From positions 3,773,501 to 3,837,500 of the forward strand of contig NZ_CP107921.1 of the NCBI RefSeq assembly GCF_036014215.1: DNA of 64,000 nt. The letters are read 5' to 3'. Shown in pieces: positions 51,417-60,246 of the stretch; the first letter of the stretch is position 1, and every line of letters starts with the position of its first letter. The notes beneath the pieces were generated by a model that searched no databases, had not been told where the DNA came from, and saw nothing but the letters and a program-made list of their open reading frames with translations. The translations under genes were made by a program, and so were the position numbers. Origin of the DNA: Streptomyces sp. NBC_00440 (lineage in GTDB: Bacteria; Actinomycetota; Actinomycetes; Streptomycetales; Streptomycetaceae).

Positions 51417-52749
51417 CCCACGCCGCGCGCTCACCGTCGCGGGAGCCCTCACCGCCGTACAGACAGCGGCGGTGCTGCTCTCCGCCCGCGCGTTCGCCGC
51501 CCCCTCACCGACGCCTTCACCGTCGTCGTCGGGCAAGGACGACTGCAGCCTCCTCATCGGCCCCGTCCGTGACCGCTGCGAAGGCACCGCGGGCGGCGGA
51601 GCCAGCAACACCCCCCCGGCCGACTCCCTGGACCCTCTCTCCTCCCTGGCCAAGGGCTGTGCCGACGCCGCCGCCTGGATCGTCGGCAAGCTCTCCGACG
51701 CGGTGAAGAGCACGGCCAACGTCGACTTCACCAACAGCTCCTTCCTCCGCCAGTACGCCGTCGTCTTCGCCGCCTCCACCATCCTCACGCTCGTCCTCTG
51801 GCTCCTCGCCGTGGCCAAGCGCGCCGTCCGCGGCGTCCCCCTCACCACCGCGCTCTCCGAGGCCATCGGCTTCCTCTGGCTGACCGTCATCGCCTCCGCC
51901 TTCACCCCGCTGATCCTCTACACACTGGTCTCGGCGACCGACAGCGTCACCGAGGTCATCGCATCGGCCACCGGCGGCAAGAACGACGTCTTCTTCGGGG
52001 CCTTCGCCGAGGCGCTCAAGAAGGGCTCCGACATCGGCGGCGGCCCGATCATGCTGATCGTCACCTCCCTGGTGTCGATCCTCGCCGCCGGCGTCCTCTG
52101 GCTCGAACTCGTCATCAGGGCCGCCCTCCTGTACGCCGGCGCCCTCCTCGGCACCGTCGTCTACGCGGGCCTCGTCGACAAGAACATGTGGGGCCACGTC
52201 CGCCGCTGGGCCGGCATCATGATCGCGGTGATCATGGTCAAACCGGTCATCGTGATCGTGCTCGGCCTCGCCGGCGCGCTCTCCTCCGGCAAGGGCCCCG
52301 ACTCCTTCTCCGCCGTCGTCTCCGGCCTCGCGATCATCCTGCTCGCCATCTTCGCCAGCGGCATGATCTACCGCTTCGTCCCCGGCTTCGGTGACGAGGT
52401 CGCCGCCTCCCGCACCAACCGCAAGTCCGCGACCGACGGCGCCCAGGCCGCCGCCATGATCAGCTCGCCCGCCGCGCTCGTGTCCCAGGGCATCAAGACC
52501 CACAGCAGCCGCGGCGGGGGCGGCGGAAACGACAGCGGGAGCGGCGGAGGCGGCGGCGGACGCCCCGCCAACCCCATCTCCGGAGGCGTGGCGGCCCACA
52601 GCAGCCGCGGCGGCTCCGGCGGACAGAGCGGCCAGGGCGGCGGAACCGGCGGAAAGATCCCCAACGCCGCGTCCCCGCCCCGTAACAAGCCGAGCAGCTC
52701 CGGAACCCACAGCACACGCAACAACGGCACAGGAGGAGGAGGGCGTTGA
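51406..52749 (+). CDS. VirB6/TrbL-like multi-pass membrane protein
   Basis: The 447-residue protein has a cleavable-looking signal (TVAGALTAVQTAAVLLSARAFA) and two Cys in the first extracellular loop. About six further helices between 115 and 325 follow, including FLWLTVIASAFTPLILYTLV and GIMIAVIMVKPVIVIVLGLA. The last 120 residues are Gly/Ser-rich with repeated HSSRGG motifs. The topology and the central hydrophobic loops resemble VirB6/TrbL polytopic channel proteins. Its stop overlaps the TTG start of the next gene. Confidence 0.75.
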   Translation: MPANPRRALTVAGALTAVQTAAVLLSARAFAAPSPTPSPSSSGKDDCSLLIGPVRDRCEGTAGGGASNTPPADSLDPLSSLAKGCADAAAWIVGKLSDAVKSTANVDFTNSSFLRQYAVVFAASTILTLVLWLLAVAKRAVRGVPLTTALSEAIGFLWLTVIASAFTPLILYTLVSATDSVTEVIASATGGKNDVFFGAFAEALKKGSDIGGGPIMLIVTSLVSILAAGVLWLELVIRAALLYAGALLGTVVYAGLVDKNMWGHVRRWAGIMIAVIMVKPVIVIVLGLAGALSSGKGPDSFSAVVSGLAIILLAIFASGMIYRFVPGFGDEVAASRTNRKSATDGAQAAAMISSPAALVSQGIKTHSSRGGGGGNDSGSGGGGGGRPANPISGGVAAHSSRGGSGGQSGQGGGTGGKIPNAASPPRNKPSSSGTHSTRNNGTGGGGR

Positions 52750-54296
52750 CGACCCAGTCCCAGCCGGTCGCGCCCCGCCGCACGTATCTGATCGGCCGCG
52801 CCCGGCCATCGGCGATCGTCGGCAAGAACCGCGAGACGGGCGAGATCGCACTGATCATCGCGGGCGCCTTCCTCGGCATGATGTGCGGACTCCTCGTCCC
52901 CGTCCTGCCCCTGCGCATCGTGACGCTGACCGGCTTCCCGATGCTGGCCCTCGCCGCGGTGTACGTCCCGTACAAGCACCGCACGTTCTACAAGTGGTTC
53001 GAGATCAACCGCAGCTACAAGCGCTCCCTGCGCCGCGGCACCGCCTACCGCTCCCCCACCATGGAAGCGGGCATCGCACTCGACGGCCGCGAGGTCGAGA
53101 TCGGCCCGCCGCCCGGCATCGGCAGGATCAACTGGCTGGCGGCCCCCTTCGGCCCCGACGAGATCGCCGTACTCCTGCACGCCGACCGGCGCACCGTCAC
53201 CGCCGCCATCGAGATCGAGGGCCCCGGCGTCGGCCTGCGCGACTCGGAGGACCAGGAAGCCCTGGTGGACCGGTTCGGCACCCTGCTCAAGCATGTGGCC
53301 AACGGCGACGGATTCGTCACCCGCCTGCAGATCCTCGCCCGCACCCTCCCCGCCGACCCGGACGCACACGCCAAGGACGTCGCCCAGCGCGGCGACCCCC
53401 GCGCCCCCGGCTGGCTCCAGGACTCGTACGACCAGCTCGCCTCCATGGTCTCCACCTCCAGCGAGCAGCACCGCGCGTACCTGGTGGCCTGTATGCACTT
53501 CACCCGCGAACTGGCGTCCGAAGCCCACGCCATGGCCCGCGCCGCCCGGCCCGCCGCAGGCCGCCGCCTCGACAAGGACGCCGGCCTCGCCGTCGTCATG
53601 GCCCGCGAACTCACCGACATCTGCGCCCGCCTCGCCGAGGCGGACATCCGGGTACGCCAGCCCCTCGGCCAGGGACGGCTCTCCTCGCTCGTGCACTCCA
53701 TGTACGACCCGGACCACCCCATCGACCACATCCAGGCCATGACGAAGCGCAACGCCTGGCCCGCCGAGCTCGACGCCGTCGAACCCACCTACCTCCAGGC
53801 CAAGACCCGCGAGTCCTCCACCCGTGCACCCTGGTGCCACGCCACCGCCTGGGTGAAGGAGTGGCCGATGACCCCCGTCGGCGTCAACTTCCTCGCCCCG
53901 CTGCTCGTCCACACCCCGGACGTGATCCGTACGGTCGCGGTCTGCATGGACCTCGAACCGACCGAGGTCGCCATCGAGCGCATGCTCACCGAGAAGACCA
54001 ACGACGAGGCCGAAGCATCCCGCGCCGCCAAGATGAACCGGACCGTCGACCCACGCGACGTCGCCACCCACGGCCGCCTCGACCAGCGCGGCGAAGACCT
54101 CGCCAGCGGCGCGGCAGGCGTCAACCTGGTCGGGTACATCACGGTCTCGTCCCGCTCACCCGAAGCACTGGCCCGCGACAAGCGGACCATCCGCGCATCG
54201 GCCGGCAAGTCGTATCTCAAGCTCGAATGGTGCGACCGCGAGCACCACCGCGCCTTTGTGAATACGCTGCCGTTCGCGACCGGCATCCGCCGATAG
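52746..54296 (+). CDS. VirB3/PrgI-VirB4-N-terminal-like protein (SCO6880 family)
   Basis: This 516-residue protein begins at a TTG (52746) after AGGAGG. Residues 30-80 hold two membrane helices (IALIIAGAFLGMMCGLLVPV and VTLTGFPMLALAAVYVPY), like VirB3/PrgI. The rest is a soluble domain with the N-terminal VirB4 pattern (TVTAAIEIEG..., MVSTSSEQHRAYLVACMHFT, GVNFLAPLLVHTPD) but no Walker motifs. The ATPase half is encoded by the next gene, 7-10 nt downstream. Such proteins are annotated 'SCO6880 family' in actinobacteria. Confidence 0.75.
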   Translation: MTTQSQPVAPRRTYLIGRARPSAIVGKNRETGEIALIIAGAFLGMMCGLLVPVLPLRIVTLTGFPMLALAAVYVPYKHRTFYKWFEINRSYKRSLRRGTAYRSPTMEAGIALDGREVEIGPPPGIGRINWLAAPFGPDEIAVLLHADRRTVTAAIEIEGPGVGLRDSEDQEALVDRFGTLLKHVANGDGFVTRLQILARTLPADPDAHAKDVAQRGDPRAPGWLQDSYDQLASMVSTSSEQHRAYLVACMHFTRELASEAHAMARAARPAAGRRLDKDAGLAVVMARELTDICARLAEADIRVRQPLGQGRLSSLVHSMYDPDHPIDHIQAMTKRNAWPAELDAVEPTYLQAKTRESSTRAPWCHATAWVKEWPMTPVGVNFLAPLLVHTPDVIRTVAVCMDLEPTEVAIERMLTEKTNDEAEASRAAKMNRTVDPRDVATHGRLDQRGEDLASGAAGVNLVGYITVSSRSPEALARDKRTIRASAGKSYLKLEWCDREHHRAFVNTLPFATGIRR

Positions 54297-54306
54297 GGGC
54301 CCTGTG

Positions 54307-55719
54307 ATGCGAGATCCGATGTCAGCCGTCACCGACGCCTTCGCCGCGTTCCTCTTCGGCAAGGTCGAGACGACGCGCCTCCCCGTCCGTACGTCGACGG
54401 GCCAGGCCCAGGCGGTCTACCTGCCGACGGCCGCCCCCGGTCTCGGCGACTCCGGCGTGATCATCGGCCGCGAGGTCTACTCGGGCAAGGGGTACATCTA
54501 CGACCCCTTCCAGCTGTACGGACAGCAGCTGCCCGCCCCGCACTGGCTGGTGCTCGGCGAATCCGGCAACGGCAAATCCTCCCTGGAGAAGACCTACGTC
54601 CTGCGCCAACTGCGCTTCAAGGACCGCCAGGTCGTCGTCCTCGACGCCCAGGGCGAGGACGGCGCCGGTGAATGGGCCCTCATCGCCCAGCAGCTGGGTA
54701 TAACCCCCATCCGGCTGGACGCGATGGCCGCGCTCGACCACGGCATCCGGCTCAACCCGCTGGATCCGGCCATCGCCACCACGGGCCAGCTGGCCCTGCT
54801 CCGTACGATCATCGAAGTCGCCATGGGCCACGGCCTGGACGAACGCTCGGGCTTCGCGCTCAAGGTGGCGCACGCGTACGTCAACGAGACCATCACCGAC
54901 CGCCAGCCGGTCCTCACCGACATCGTCGAGCAACTCCGCCACCCGGAACCGGAGTCGGCGGAGGCGATGAACGTCGGTATAGACGATGTACGGGCCTGGG
55001 GCCTGGACGTCGCCCTCGTCCTGGACCGCCTGGTGGACGGTGACCTGCGCGGCATGTTCGACGGCCCGACCTCGGTCGGTATCGACCTGGACGCCCCGCT
55101 GATCGTCTTCGACCTGTCCCACATCGACCGCAACTCCATCGCCATGCCCATCCTGATGGCGATCGTCGGTGTCTGGCTGGAACACACCTGGATCCGCCCC
55201 GACCGCAAGAAGCGCATCTTCCTCGTCGAAGAGGCCTGGCACATCATCAACAGCCCCTTCGTGGCACAGCTCTTCCAGCGCCTGCTGAAGTTCGGCCGGC
55301 GCCTGGGCCTGTCGTTCGTCGCGGTGGTCCACCACCTCTCGGACGTGGTGGACGGCGCCGCCGCCCGGGAAGCGGCGGCCATCCTGAAGATGGCGTCGAC
55401 CCGGACCATCTACGCCCAGAAGGCCGACGAGGCACGGGCGACGGGCCGCGTCCTGGGCCTGCCGCGCTGGGCCGTCGAGATCATCCCGACCCTGACCCCG
55501 GGCATCGCGGTCTGGGACGTCAACGGCAACGTCCAGGTCGTCAAACACCTGATCACCGAGGCCGAACGCCCCCTCGTCTTCACCGACCGCGCCATGACCG
55601 AGTCGTCCACCCCGGAAGCCGACGACGCGCTGACCCTCCAACTGGAGACGGAGGCGGAGGAACGAGCGGCCAGGATCGAGCGGCAGCTGAACGAGTCCTC
55701 AGAGTCGACGGTGGCCTGA
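54307..55719 (+). CDS. VirB4/TraC-type ATPase (C-terminal ATPase half)
   Basis: The 470-residue protein has Walker A LGESGNGKSS (about 84-93), the motif VVVLDAQGEDGAGEW, Walker B RIFLVEEAWHII and a sensor strand LSFVAVVHHLSDV. These define the VirB4/TraC motor that energises type IV secretion. The N-terminal VirB4 domain is absent here and is supplied by the preceding gene, so VirB4 is split in two. Possible starts are GTG 54304, ATG 54307 and ATG 54319. The tail is acidic and helical. Confidence 0.85.
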   Translation: MRDPMSAVTDAFAAFLFGKVETTRLPVRTSTGQAQAVYLPTAAPGLGDSGVIIGREVYSGKGYIYDPFQLYGQQLPAPHWLVLGESGNGKSSLEKTYVLRQLRFKDRQVVVLDAQGEDGAGEWALIAQQLGITPIRLDAMAALDHGIRLNPLDPAIATTGQLALLRTIIEVAMGHGLDERSGFALKVAHAYVNETITDRQPVLTDIVEQLRHPEPESAEAMNVGIDDVRAWGLDVALVLDRLVDGDLRGMFDGPTSVGIDLDAPLIVFDLSHIDRNSIAMPILMAIVGVWLEHTWIRPDRKKRIFLVEEAWHIINSPFVAQLFQRLLKFGRRLGLSFVAVVHHLSDVVDGAAAREAAAILKMASTRTIYAQKADEARATGRVLGLPRWAVEIIPTLTPGIAVWDVNGNVQVVKHLITEAERPLVFTDRAMTESSTPEADDALTLQLETEAEERAARIERQLNESSESTVA

Positions 55720-55720
55720 T

Positions 55721-57409
55721 ATGCACGACACCCCGCACCATGGGCACCACCAGCAGCACGAGCACCACAACCGGCACCACCCAGCTCACCACCCAGCGCA
55801 CCAGCAGCCGTCCCAGCCGCAGTCACGCGGCATCCCGGACGGGCTGCTGATCGCGCTGATCGTCTTCCTGCTCGGCCTGACCCTCCTGGTCTGGCTGGCC
55901 ACGGGCCTCGCCGCCGTCTTCGCCCACGGCGCCTGGCCGGACGGCGTGACCGTGACACACACCCCGGTGGCCATGCGCGAACTGGCCGCGTCCCCGCACG
56001 ACCTCGCCGCCGCCTGGCCGGACACCCCACCGGGCCGGCTCTCCGGATACGGGTTGTTCTGGGGCCTGCTCATCAGCGAAGTCCTGGTCCTGCTGGTGCT
56101 GACCGTCTTCGTCCTCGGCACGCTCACCCGCTGGCGCGCGGTACGCAACGCCCGCCGGACAGCCACAACCGGCACACCACACGTCGCGCCCCCGAGGTCA
56201 CCGGAGCGGACCGCGCCACAGAGCACCGACCAGACCGTCCCCACCGAGCAGACCCAACAGCCTCAACAAGCTCAACAGCCTCAACATCCCCAACAGGTCG
56301 AGCACACCGAGCAGTTCATGCAGCCCGGCCTGCTGGCCGAGGCTGCTGCCACCCCCACAGGCGCCACCGACCGCCCCGCCGGAACAGCGCCGGCCACCCC
56401 CGCACCGGCCCCCACAGCCACCCCCGACCCGATCGCCCCCGCCCCGGCTGCCGCCGACGCCCTCCTCCCGGTGCCCCTGGTCCGCTTCGGGCCCGCCCCG
56501 GTACGCCGGGCCGCCGCTGTCCAGGCCGTGAGCGACGCGGCCGGCCCCGCACTCGTCGTCACCTCCTCCCCCGCTGTCTGGTCGGAGACGAAGGACGCCC
56601 GGGCCAAGCTCGGCCCCGTACTCGTCTACGACCCCGGCCACCTCTGCGACACCCCCGCCCGCCTCCACTGGTCCCCCACGAGCGGCTGCGAGGACGCCGA
56701 CACCGCCGCCGCCCGCGCCGTCGCGCTGCTCGCACCGGTCCGTCCGACCGCCCGCATCGACACGACCATGGCCGACACCGCCGAGACGCTCCTGAGCAGC
56801 TGGCTGCACGCCGCAGCCGTCGACGGCCGCCCGTTCCGGCAGGTCCACCGCTGGGCCCAGGGCGCCGGCCAGGCCCAGGAGGCGGTACGCATCCTGCGCA
56901 CCCACGCACGGGCGCGCTCCGGATCGGCAGGCCTCCTGGAGTCGGCGCTCACCGCCCACCCCGAACGCCGCGAGGTCGCCCAGGAGCTGACGGCCCGTGC
57001 ACTGAGCGCACTCTCCTCGATCCACATCCGCGAAGCCTGCACACCGAACCGAACCGATACGGTCACGCTGGAATCATTCATCCACGAGGGGGGCACTCTC
57101 TATGTGGTGGGTGAAGCAATCGAGGACCCGCGCACGCACCCCGGCGCCATGCCGTTTCTCACCGCACTCGCCTCCAGCGTGGTCGAGCACGGCCGCCGCT
57201 TGGCCGCACGGTCAACTGACGGTCGGCTCGACCCACCAATGACGCTCGTCCTGGACGATGTCGCCGCGGTGGCCCCGTTCCCGTATCTGCCGGAGCTGCT
57301 CACATCCGGCCACGAGCAGGGTCTGCATCCGCTGGCACTGCTCCGCTCCCGCGAACAGGCGCGCAACCGCTGGCCCCACCAGGAACTGCCCGACGCCACA
57401 CCCTTCTGA
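55721..57409 (+). CDS. VirD4/TraG-like coupling protein without Walker A
   Basis: The 562-residue protein opens with a His-rich tail (13 His within residues 2-28), then two helices (about 41-66 and 113-137) and a long Gln/Pro/Ala linker. The soluble part (about 250-562) matches VirD4 around AWSETKDAR-like VWSETKDARAKLGPVLVYDPG, ETLLSSWLHAAA and MTLVLDDVAAVAPFPYLPEL...HEQGLHPLALLRSREQARNRW. The GxxxxGKS loop that should precede these is missing: the sequence reads ALVVTSSPAVW. It starts 1 nt after the ATPase stop. It is probably a structural or substrate-docking relative of coupling proteins rather than an active ATPase. Confidence 0.75.
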   Translation: MHDTPHHGHHQQHEHHNRHHPAHHPAHQQPSQPQSRGIPDGLLIALIVFLLGLTLLVWLATGLAAVFAHGAWPDGVTVTHTPVAMRELAASPHDLAAAWPDTPPGRLSGYGLFWGLLISEVLVLLVLTVFVLGTLTRWRAVRNARRTATTGTPHVAPPRSPERTAPQSTDQTVPTEQTQQPQQAQQPQHPQQVEHTEQFMQPGLLAEAAATPTGATDRPAGTAPATPAPAPTATPDPIAPAPAAADALLPVPLVRFGPAPVRRAAAVQAVSDAAGPALVVTSSPAVWSETKDARAKLGPVLVYDPGHLCDTPARLHWSPTSGCEDADTAAARAVALLAPVRPTARIDTTMADTAETLLSSWLHAAAVDGRPFRQVHRWAQGAGQAQEAVRILRTHARARSGSAGLLESALTAHPERREVAQELTARALSALSSIHIREACTPNRTDTVTLESFIHEGGTLYVVGEAIEDPRTHPGAMPFLTALASSVVEHGRRLAARSTDGRLDPPMTLVLDDVAAVAPFPYLPELLTSGHEQGLHPLALLRSREQARNRWPHQELPDATPF

Positions 57410-57500
57410 CGGCGCTCAACCTCCGTACGGGAGACGCCGGAAGGAGCGGGGAAGGCGCCAGCGGGAGCGGCTGGCGGGGACGGACCAGCGGGGAACGGCG

Positions 57501-58475
57501 CTACTCCCAGTCCCAGTCGATCCCCACCCGCCCCGGCCGTACCTCCTGCTCCACGGTATGGACGGACCGGTACAGACCGCTGAGCGTCAGATCCCGCCGG
57601 GCCCCCCGTACCGTCCCTGCCGTGGCCTGCGCGAAGCGCCGGCACCGCACCGGAAGCGCATGTTCGTCGAAGCGGACCTGCAGGACGTACTGCCCACCGG
57701 CGAAACTGAATCCGCGCACATACTCGCTGCTAGGCCCCCCGGTGCCGTCCTCGAACCCGTACCCGAACACATAGGTCTCCCCCGCCCGCAGCCGGGCGTC
57801 GAACAGCAGCTCCGCGACGACCACCCCGGTCTCCCGCTCCCACCGCACCCGCCCCGTACGGCAGTTCTCCCCGGCCAGGACCTCCACCCGCCCGGGGTCG
57901 CATCCAGGATCTCCGTGGTGGATGGCCACATAGCGGTCCACCCCGTCCCGGTGGGCGCGGACGACATGCTGCGACGAGCGGCCGACCAGCCGCCGGTCGG
58001 CCCCGATCCGCACCGCCTCGTGGTGACCCACTGTGTGGAGCCCGCCGTCCGCCGGGCTCCCCATCCCGGCGAGCAGCCCCTCCAGCACAGCGGCACCCGC
58101 GACCAGCGAACGGTACGAACGACCGGCCGGCCGTTCACTCGTACCGCGTGGCCCACCACCCGCAGGCCCGCCGCCCCCGTCAGCAAGCAGCCGTACCAAT
58201 GAACCGGCGGGCAGCCGCAGCACCTCCTCCAGTGCGCTCACCGCCCGCAGCGACTCGGCCCGCCGGGGCCGCCGCACCCCCTGCTGCCAGTAACTGAGGC
58301 TCGTTACACCGACTTTGATGCCCCGGCTCGCCAGATGATGCTGGACCCGGTGCAGCGGCAGCCCCCGCACGGCGAGAGCAGTACGCAGCGCGAGATGGAA
58401 AGGGCCGGTGTGCAGGGCCCGGGCGAGTTCCGAACCGGCGGCAGCCAGCGGATCCCGCCCCGTGATCCGTTCCAT
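57501..58475 (-). CDS. HTH-domain protein of unknown function, 324 aa
   Basis: The protein starts MERITGRDPLAAAGSELARA at ATG 58475. Residues about 30-75 form a Cro/XRE-like helix-turn-helix (HRVQHHLASRGIKVGVTSLS then YWQQGVRRPRR). The remainder has repeated beta-rich segments (for example VDRYVAIHHGDPGCDPGRVEV and AELLFDARLRAGETYVFGYG) of no recognised family. Similar 'XRE plus C-terminal beta domain' proteins are common in Streptomyces. It converges on the VirD4-like gene, and the gap holds no clear terminator. Confidence 0.75.
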   Translation of the reverse strand: MERITGRDPLAAAGSELARALHTGPFHLALRTALAVRGLPLHRVQHHLASRGIKVGVTSLSYWQQGVRRPRRAESLRAVSALEEVLRLPAGSLVRLLADGGGGPAGGGPRGTSERPAGRSYRSLVAGAAVLEGLLAGMGSPADGGLHTVGHHEAVRIGADRRLVGRSSQHVVRAHRDGVDRYVAIHHGDPGCDPGRVEVLAGENCRTGRVRWERETGVVVAELLFDARLRAGETYVFGYGFEDGTGGPSSEYVRGFSFAGGQYVLQVRFDEHALPVRCRRFAQATAGTVRGARRDLTLSGLYRSVHTVEQEVRPGRVGIDWDWE

Positions 58476-58705
58476 CAGGCGCCCCTCCGGTTCCGGTGAA
58501 CATTCACGGCGGACAGCGGAGCAGCGCAGCGGACGGAGCCGACCGTGCAGGTGGAGAGGGGGGCCGTTCACAACCGGCCACGCGCCATTCACAGTGCCGT
58601 GCCGTCGCGTATTCAACCGCGTTGACCGGCACGCAACAACACCCGATGCTCACCACAGCGTCCGGACGCGCTCCTCCAATCCACCCCCACCACGGGAGGA
58701 ACACG

Positions 58706-59299
58706 ATGCGCACCCACAGGAGACGGCTGTCCCTGGCCGCCATCGCCACCGCGGCAGCCCTGTTCACCCTGCCCATCTCCACGGCGGCAGCCACCCCCAC
58801 GACCGTGCCAGCGGCGGCGGGAGCCAAACGCCTCGACATCACCATGCAGGAGCAGCAGCAGACCAACTGGTGCTGGGCCGCGACGGGCAACACCATCGCC
58901 GGCTGGTACGGCCGCGACTACAGCCAGAACCAGTTCTGCAACGCCGCGTTCGGCCGCAGCCAGAACGGCAACTGCCCCAACGACCAGGCCACCCTCGCCA
59001 ACGTCCAGGACGGCCTCGACTGGGCCGGTATCAGCCCGGGTTCCTATGTCACCGGCTGGCTCCAGTCGTCCACCGTACAGACCGAGATCAACGCCGGCCG
59101 CCCCATCGCCGACCGCATCCAGTGGTCGAGCGGCGGCGGGCACATGAATGTCGTCTACGGGTACGACACGGCCGGCGACTGGGTCTACTGGGGCGACCCC
59201 TGGCCGTCGGACAACCGCTACAACTGGGCCGCCCACGACTGGTACGTCAGCAACAACGAGTTCTCCTGGACCCACTCGCTCTACCGGATCGGGGCGTGA
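58706..59299 (+). CDS. Secreted papain-like cysteine protease
   Basis: The 197-residue protein has a Sec signal (residues 1-29, ending TAAA) and a mature domain with TNWCWAATG (Cys56, with Gln about six residues before it forming the oxyanion hole), GGGHMNVVYGY (His146) and YWGDPWPS (Asp164). This is the layout of papain-like C39_2/AvrRpt2-type peptidases. Two more Cys (78 and 90) may form a disulfide. ATG 58706 follows GGGAGG. The stop overlaps the start of the next gene, so the two proteins are probably made in equal amounts. Confidence 0.88.
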   Translation: MRTHRRRLSLAAIATAAALFTLPISTAAATPTTVPAAAGAKRLDITMQEQQQTNWCWAATGNTIAGWYGRDYSQNQFCNAAFGRSQNGNCPNDQATLANVQDGLDWAGISPGSYVTGWLQSSTVQTEINAGRPIADRIQWSSGGGHMNVVYGYDTAGDWVYWGDPWPSDNRYNWAAHDWYVSNNEFSWTHSLYRIGA

Positions 59300-60246
59300 C
59301 CACCATGCAGAGACGCCTCACGCGCCCCGCCCCGTACGGCCGCACCCTCCTACGAGCGGCCCTCGCCGGAGCCGCGGCCACCGCGGCACTCGCCCTCGCC
59401 CCCGGGGCCTCCGCGGCCGACCACTCCACCGGCCCCACCGCGCACCTCACCGATTCCGCAGCCGGCCGCAGCGCCGCACAGCACACAGCGGCATCCCCCG
59501 CCACTCTGCACACGCTGGCACGCTTCTTCGCGGACTCGGGCACTCACCCCGCAACGCCGTCGGCGGCCTCCGGCCCGGCCCCGCAGATCAAGGGCCCGGC
59601 CGTGCCCGTCTACACACTCTCCCCGGACTTCGTCGCAGCCCGCTCCGGCGCCCCTGTCGCGCGGCTGGACTTCCTGGCCAGTACCGCGGTCTCCGCCGAC
59701 GGCCGGAAGGCATCGGTGTGGACCGTCCCGCAGGGGACCTCCTGGCAGGTCGTGAACATCGCCACCGGCGACGACGAGACGCACTACGCGGCGAAGGGCG
59801 CCGCGAAACTGCCCGGCGGCACCGTCTTCCGTGAGCCGCAGATCAACGCCTGGTACGTCATGAAGGGGACGCGGATCCTGCCCCTGGACACCGAGGCCGT
59901 ACACGCGGTCGGCGCCCGCGGAACGACACTCGCCGCGTACCGGCACCGAGTGCACAAGGCGTACGGCGACAAGCTCCCGGGCTCGGCGTACGCGAAGAAG
60001 GGCGAGGCGGGAGGCTACGCCGACAGCACCGGCACCCATCACACCGCGAACCGCACCACCGCGGCCGCCGGGTCCGCCGGCTCGACGCCCGGCTCGGCCG
60101 GGACGTCGCTGATGGCGGGCGGGGCGGGGGCCCTGGTACTGGGACTCGGCGCGCTGTTCGTCCGCCGCACGGCCCGTCACACCGGCCGGTCGACCACCAT
60201 CTCCAGCTCACGGTCCCCCGCGTCGCCGGGGGCCGGGACGGAGTAA
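59296..60246 (+). CDS. Secreted, membrane-anchored partner of the papain-like protease
   Basis: GTG 59296 overlaps the protease stop (GTGA); ATG 59305 is the alternative. The 316-residue product has a Sec signal (about 1-40, ending GASAA), a middle domain with PVYTLSPDFVA, VARLDFLASTAVSADGR and KASVWTVPQGTSWQVVNIAT, then a Thr/Ser/Gly linker and a C-terminal helix (about 270-290) followed by RRTARH. This is a type of surface anchoring without an LPxTG motif. It may be an inhibitor, propeptide-like chaperone or substrate of the protease. The last 23 codons overlap the end of the opposing GNAT gene. Confidence 0.75.
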   Translation: MTTMQRRLTRPAPYGRTLLRAALAGAAATAALALAPGASAADHSTGPTAHLTDSAAGRSAAQHTAASPATLHTLARFFADSGTHPATPSAASGPAPQIKGPAVPVYTLSPDFVAARSGAPVARLDFLASTAVSADGRKASVWTVPQGTSWQVVNIATGDDETHYAAKGAAKLPGGTVFREPQINAWYVMKGTRILPLDTEAVHAVGARGTTLAAYRHRVHKAYGDKLPGSAYAKKGEAGGYADSTGTHHTANRTTAAAGSAGSTPGSAGTSLMAGGAGALVLGLGALFVRRTARHTGRSTTISSSRSPASPGAGTE

